The translations under genes and the position numbers were made by a program. Source: Lentisphaerota bacterium (GTDB lineage: Bacteria > Verrucomicrobiota > Kiritimatiellia > RFP12 > UBA3636). From it: a stretch of 8,590 nucleotides of DNA. Positions 5,552 to 8,590 of the stretch are shown here, piece after piece. The stretch is from positions 1-8,590 of the forward strand of contig JALHHX010000090.1 of assembly GCA_022837245.1 (NCBI GenBank), in the 5' to 3' direction. The notes beneath the pieces were generated by a model. It searched no databases, was not told where the DNA came from, and was given only the letters and a program-made list of their open reading frames with translations. Numbering within the stretch: the stretch's first letter is position 1; each line of letters opens with the position of its first letter.

Positions 5552-7141
5552 ATGCTTGAAGACCACGACCCAATTTTTGGGAAGAACGTCATTGAAACTC
5601 TTTCAGTGGGGATGTATGACAATCCCCTTTTCCTGTTTCGTGAATATGTCCAGAACGCCGCTGATGCAATTGATGCGGCGGTGCGAATGGGCATTCTAAA
5701 CGAAGGAGAGGGGCAGATTGAAATTATAATAGAACCGGAACATAGGCTCATATCCTTCGAGGACAACGGGACGGGAATCCCACGCAAGCAGGTAAAAAAG
5801 ATGCTTGCCAATATTGGCGATTCCCAGAAAGATCGTAGAACCGACAAGGGGTTTCGGGGCATCGGGCGTTTGGGTGGTCTGGGTTACTGTCAGAAAGTTC
5901 GTTTTGAAACGTCGACCAAGGGAGAGCCGACGAAGAGCTATTTAGAATGGGATGCACGCAACTTGCATGAGATTCTTAATGACAAGAACGATCGTGTCCA
6001 CGCAGGTGAGCTTATCAAGCGCATCACCAGCACATGGGAGGAGAAATGCGGCGAAGATCTTCATTTTTTCAAGGTTTCGCTTCTTGGTGTAAACAAGCAA
6101 AGTGATGAACTCCTTGATATTGTTGATGTCCGGCGCTACCTTTCAATGGTGGCTCCCGTTTCATTTGATTATCAGAAGTTTCGGTATGTAGAAGACATTG
6201 AGAAGTTCCTTCGTGATTATGGAATTCCAAAGCCGAACGAATATAGTTTGTATGTAAATAACGAAGAGGTAAAAAAAGGCTACGAAACACCGTTGAAAAT
6301 AGAGGGAGGGAAAACGGTTGACATTCTTGATGTGCGTTGCAAGGTCATTAAAGATCCTGACGGGAATACCTTGGGGTGGTATTGGTTTTGTGTCAGCGCT
6401 TTTGATGGGTTCTTGCCAAAGAAATGTTGGCAACGAGGGTTGCGTTTGCGTAAGTCCAACATTCAAATAGGGGATGCCGATTGCCTCACGAACCATCCTA
6501 AACGGGGGCTCGCTCTTTGGAAGGATGATAGAGGGAACTCATATTTCATTGGTGAGATACATGCGCTTGATGAAGATTTGATCCCAAATTCACGGCGAGA
6601 TTATTTTAACCAGGATGAGGCCTGTCGGCGTTTTGAAGAGGCGTTGTCGGCGGAGTTTTCTGATTTCTGGGCTCTTTGTCGATATGCCAGCATGATTCGA
6701 TCAGCCGTTGAGAAAAAGAAAGCGGCGGAAGAAGCTCGCAGGGCGTTCCAAAAGAAAGACCGCGAAGGGCGATTTTACGATAAAGCGGAACGAGATTCGG
6801 AGTTTAAGAAGTTGAAAGAGGCAGACAACAAGGCCGCTGCCGCTGAAAAGACGATTGTAAAAATCCAAGAAAAAGCTTCCGATGGGCTTTTGGCTGCCGA
6901 AGGTGATCAACCATCGCCTCTTGCTAAAATTGTCGAACATTACGTTCCAAAAAACTCTCAGACTCCAGCTTGTAATTTGGAAAAAGTGCCAGCAAGACCG
7001 AAACGGGGGTTTGCCAAAGACAAGTTTGACAAAAAGGAAAAAAGGGTTCTCGACATTACTTTCGAGGTGCTTAACAAATGGCTGCCGCTAGAAGTAGCCA
7101 CCACAATTCGAGATGAGATATTGAAGAGGGTTACTCGTTGA
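5552..7141 (+). CDS. Hsp90-like GHKL ATPase with charged C-terminal tail
   Basis: This 529-residue protein carries a Bergerat-fold (GHKL) ATP site. The N-box is REYVQNAADAID (E31, N35, D38), the G1 box is EDNGTGI (D71, G73, G75), and the G2 box is KGFRGIGRLGGLG (99-111). The order and spacing resemble Hsp90/HtpG more than histidine kinases, and no H-box or receiver is present. The middle part holds RGLRLRKSNIQIGD (295-308) and LIPNSRRDYF (343-352), like the Hsp90 middle-domain region near the catalytic Arg loop. From about 385 to 445 the sequence is very rich in Lys, Glu and Ala and is probably a coiled coil; a basic linker and short C-terminal helix follow (485-529). A normal Hsp90 dimerisation domain is not recognisable. 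It probably acts as an ATP-driven clamp, sensor or chaperone for the neighbouring DNA enzymes. It is translationally coupled to the next gene through a 4-base overlap. Confidence 0.87.
   Translation: MLEDHDPIFGKNVIETLSVGMYDNPLFLFREYVQNAADAIDAAVRMGILNEGEGQIEIIIEPEHRLISFEDNGTGIPRKQVKKMLANIGDSQKDRRTDKGFRGIGRLGGLGYCQKVRFETSTKGEPTKSYLEWDARNLHEILNDKNDRVHAGELIKRITSTWEEKCGEDLHFFKVSLLGVNKQSDELLDIVDVRRYLSMVAPVSFDYQKFRYVEDIEKFLRDYGIPKPNEYSLYVNNEEVKKGYETPLKIEGGKTVDILDVRCKVIKDPDGNTLGWYWFCVSAFDGFLPKKCWQRGLRLRKSNIQIGDADCLTNHPKRGLALWKDDRGNSYFIGEIHALDEDLIPNSRRDYFNQDEACRRFEEALSAEFSDFWALCRYASMIRSAVEKKKAAEEARRAFQKKDREGRFYDKAERDSEFKKLKEADNKAAAAEKTIVKIQEKASDGLLAAEGDQPSPLAKIVEHYVPKNSQTPACNLEKVPARPKRGFAKDKFDKKEKRVLDITFEVLNKWLPLEVATTIRDEILKRVTR
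7124..7130 (+). promoter_or_regulatory. Ribosome-binding site supporting a TTG start
   Basis: AAGAGGG ends seven bases before the TTG at 7138, inside the last codons of the Hsp90-like gene. It supports TTG 7138 over the later ATG at 7198, which would cut off the conserved ILLLEPNY segment. Confidence 0.55.
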
Positions 7142-8590
7142 AAAAGCGGCGAATCTTGTTGCTTGAGCCGAACTACCACAACAAATATCCTCCGATGGGT
7201 TTGATGAAACTAGCTATGTATCATCGGCTCCAAGGGGATGATGTTGTGTTTTATAAGGGCGATTTCCGGGAGTTTGTGATTTCCGAACTAGTCGAGGAGT
7301 TTTTTGACGGCTTTTCACAGACTCCTTCAGATGTCAAGTTGAGGAAATTCACTCCGGAAATCAAGGAGTATATTCGATCCGGAAAACTTGCCCCAGAGAC
7401 TGAATTTCAAGAGATAGCAACGGATGCTTTAGTTCAGATATGGCTCGATAATGTTCGGCAGCAATTCCGAAAAGGAAGTTATTTTGAGAAGCCACGCTGG
7501 GATCGCGTTTGTGTCACGACGCTTTTTACTTTCCATTGGGATATTACGATTGAAACGATCAAATTTGCTCAACGTATCGGCAAAGAAGTTTCCGTTGGGG
7601 GCATACTGGCTTCAGTCGTCCCTGATAAAGTATTTGAAGCAACGGGCATCAAACCCCACACAGGGATTCTGAATGTCAAAAAGCTTGGAGCCGACAAGCC
7701 CCTTCATTGTGTTATTGACGAGCTGCCACTAGATTATTCAATTCTCGAAGAAATTGACTACAAATATCCGGAAACAGATGCCTTCTATTCGTACACAACG
7801 CGTGGGTGCGTTAATCAATGTAAGTTTTGCGCCGTTCCGATTCTTGAAGGGAGGGGAAGAAAACACTTTGTTGATTTTATCCCGCTGAAGCAACGACTTG
7901 AAGAAACATCGGCGCGTTTTGGAGAACAGCGGCACTTGCTGCTCCTGGATAATAATGTGTTTGCGTCCGAAAAATTCGATCTAATTATTGACGAAATCCG
8001 CGACTCCAATTTCGAACAAGGCGCGAAGTTTACGCCGCCCAACCTTCTGGACATTGCTGTTCGGCAGCTTCGCGAAAGCTGGAATGATCGTGCTTACATA
8101 CGCATGGCAATTCGGCTTCTTAACGAATGGGCGGCAAAACTCTCTGGAGAACTTCGGGAGCGTGTATGCGGTCTATTGTCAGATCATGAGCTTTTTCATG
8201 ACTATACTGCGACGAAAGAAAATATCTTTTTAGTTTTCGATCAAGTTAAAGAAGACTACGAAAGAACAAGGACTAAGAATCCAGTCACCCGATTTGTTGA
8301 CTTCAATCAAGGAATGGATGCGCGGCTGGCAACTCCTGAAAAAATGGCAAAACTTGCAGAAGTCAACATACGTCCTCTCCGCATTGCATTTGACAGTTGG
8401 GGTGAGCGACGGTACTACGTTCGTGCTATTAAATATGCTGCGGACAACGGCATCAAACACATGTCAAATTATCTGCTTTACAATTTTACCGATGATCCGG
8501 TTGAGTTATATTACCGCCTTCGTCTCAACATCGACCTATGCCACGAGGAAGAGGCCCTTGGCGTGAACATCTATTCCTTCCCGATGAAAT
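7138..8590 (+). CDS. Radical-SAM enzyme with B12-binding-like N-terminus (3' end outside window)
   Basis: The reading frame stays open from a TTG at 7138 to the window edge, 484 residues so far. The N-terminus reads RILLLEPNYHNKYPPMGLMK (4-23), as in B12-binding-domain radical-SAM proteins. A Rossmann-like block follows (WDRVCVTTLF at 121-130, SVGGI at 152-156), but the DxHxxG cobalamin motif is not seen. The radical-SAM signature is CVNQCKFC with C224, C228 and C231, ligands of the 4Fe-4S cluster that cleaves S-adenosylmethionine. Later conserved blocks are DFNQGMDARL (388-397), RIAFD, SNYLLYNFTDDP (443-454) and IYSFPMK at the window edge. About 155 residues separate the Cys motif from DFNQG, much of it helical and possibly a substrate-specific insert. 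The TTG overlaps the previous stop (TTGA) and has a Shine-Dalgarno. The substrate is unknown; position suggests DNA, a nucleotide or a partner protein. Confidence 0.88.
   Translation, partial: MKKRRILLLEPNYHNKYPPMGLMKLAMYHRLQGDDVVFYKGDFREFVISELVEEFFDGFSQTPSDVKLRKFTPEIKEYIRSGKLAPETEFQEIATDALVQIWLDNVRQQFRKGSYFEKPRWDRVCVTTLFTFHWDITIETIKFAQRIGKEVSVGGILASVVPDKVFEATGIKPHTGILNVKKLGADKPLHCVIDELPLDYSILEEIDYKYPETDAFYSYTTRGCVNQCKFCAVPILEGRGRKHFVDFIPLKQRLEETSARFGEQRHLLLLDNNVFASEKFDLIIDEIRDSNFEQGAKFTPPNLLDIAVRQLRESWNDRAYIRMAIRLLNEWAAKLSGELRERVCGLLSDHELFHDYTATKENIFLVFDQVKEDYERTRTKNPVTRFVDFNQGMDARLATPEKMAKLAEVNIRPLRIAFDSWGERRYYVRAIKYAADNGIKHMSNYLLYNFTDDPVELYYRLRLNIDLCHEEEALGVNIYSFPMK

Noticed and set aside
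5552..7141. Sensor histidine kinase
   Set aside because: The GHKL site is present, but there is no H-box, sensor or transmembrane segment, and the middle-domain motifs are Hsp90-like.

Overview
The window joins two regions of different character. Positions 1 to about 2260 are GC-rich (65% in a hand-counted 60-base sample at 1201-1260) and look like ordinary chromosome. From about 2500 to the end GC is lower (47% in a sample at 4081-4140), with AT-tolerant codon use, and this part looks like an acquired accessory block. The host cannot be named securely. The GC-rich genes, the weak Shine-Dalgarno signals in the left half and the many short-period intergenic repeats recall genomes of the Verrucomicrobia/Kiritimatiellae/Lentisphaerae group, but that is a low-confidence impression.

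Left half: the C-terminal part of an Mrp/NBP35-type Fe-S carrier ATPase (to 410). A 659-base spacer follows (411-1069), packed with at least four families of short degenerate repeats and several hairpins. Next is a two-gene, translationally coupled unit: a metallo-beta-lactamase-fold hydrolase (1070-1912) and a small eight-cysteine protein of the C_GCAxxG_C_C redox family (1909-2259). A transition spacer of about 430 bases (2260-2688) contains the composition change, a GC-rich hairpin, a T-rich tract and a weak promoter candidate.

Right half: four tightly packed plus-strand genes, the last running off the window. They are a NurA-like nuclease (2689-3825), a HerA/FtsK-type ATPase with an atypical Walker A (3834-5525), an Hsp90-like GHKL ATPase with a charged C-terminal tail (5552-7141), and a radical-SAM enzyme with a B12-binding-like N-terminal region (from a TTG start at 7138). 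Gaps are 8, 26 and -4 bases, so they are probably one operon.

NurA and HerA are known partners in DNA end processing, and HerA paired with other effectors forms known anti-phage systems. Adding an Hsp90-like ATPase and a radical-SAM enzyme gives a cassette that I do not recognise as a named system. My reading is a candidate defence or DNA-processing system: HerA-NurA as the DNA-translocating nuclease, the Hsp90-like protein as an ATP-driven clamp, sensor or chaperone, and the radical-SAM protein as a modification or signalling enzyme. The domain calls are well supported by motifs; the joint function is inference.
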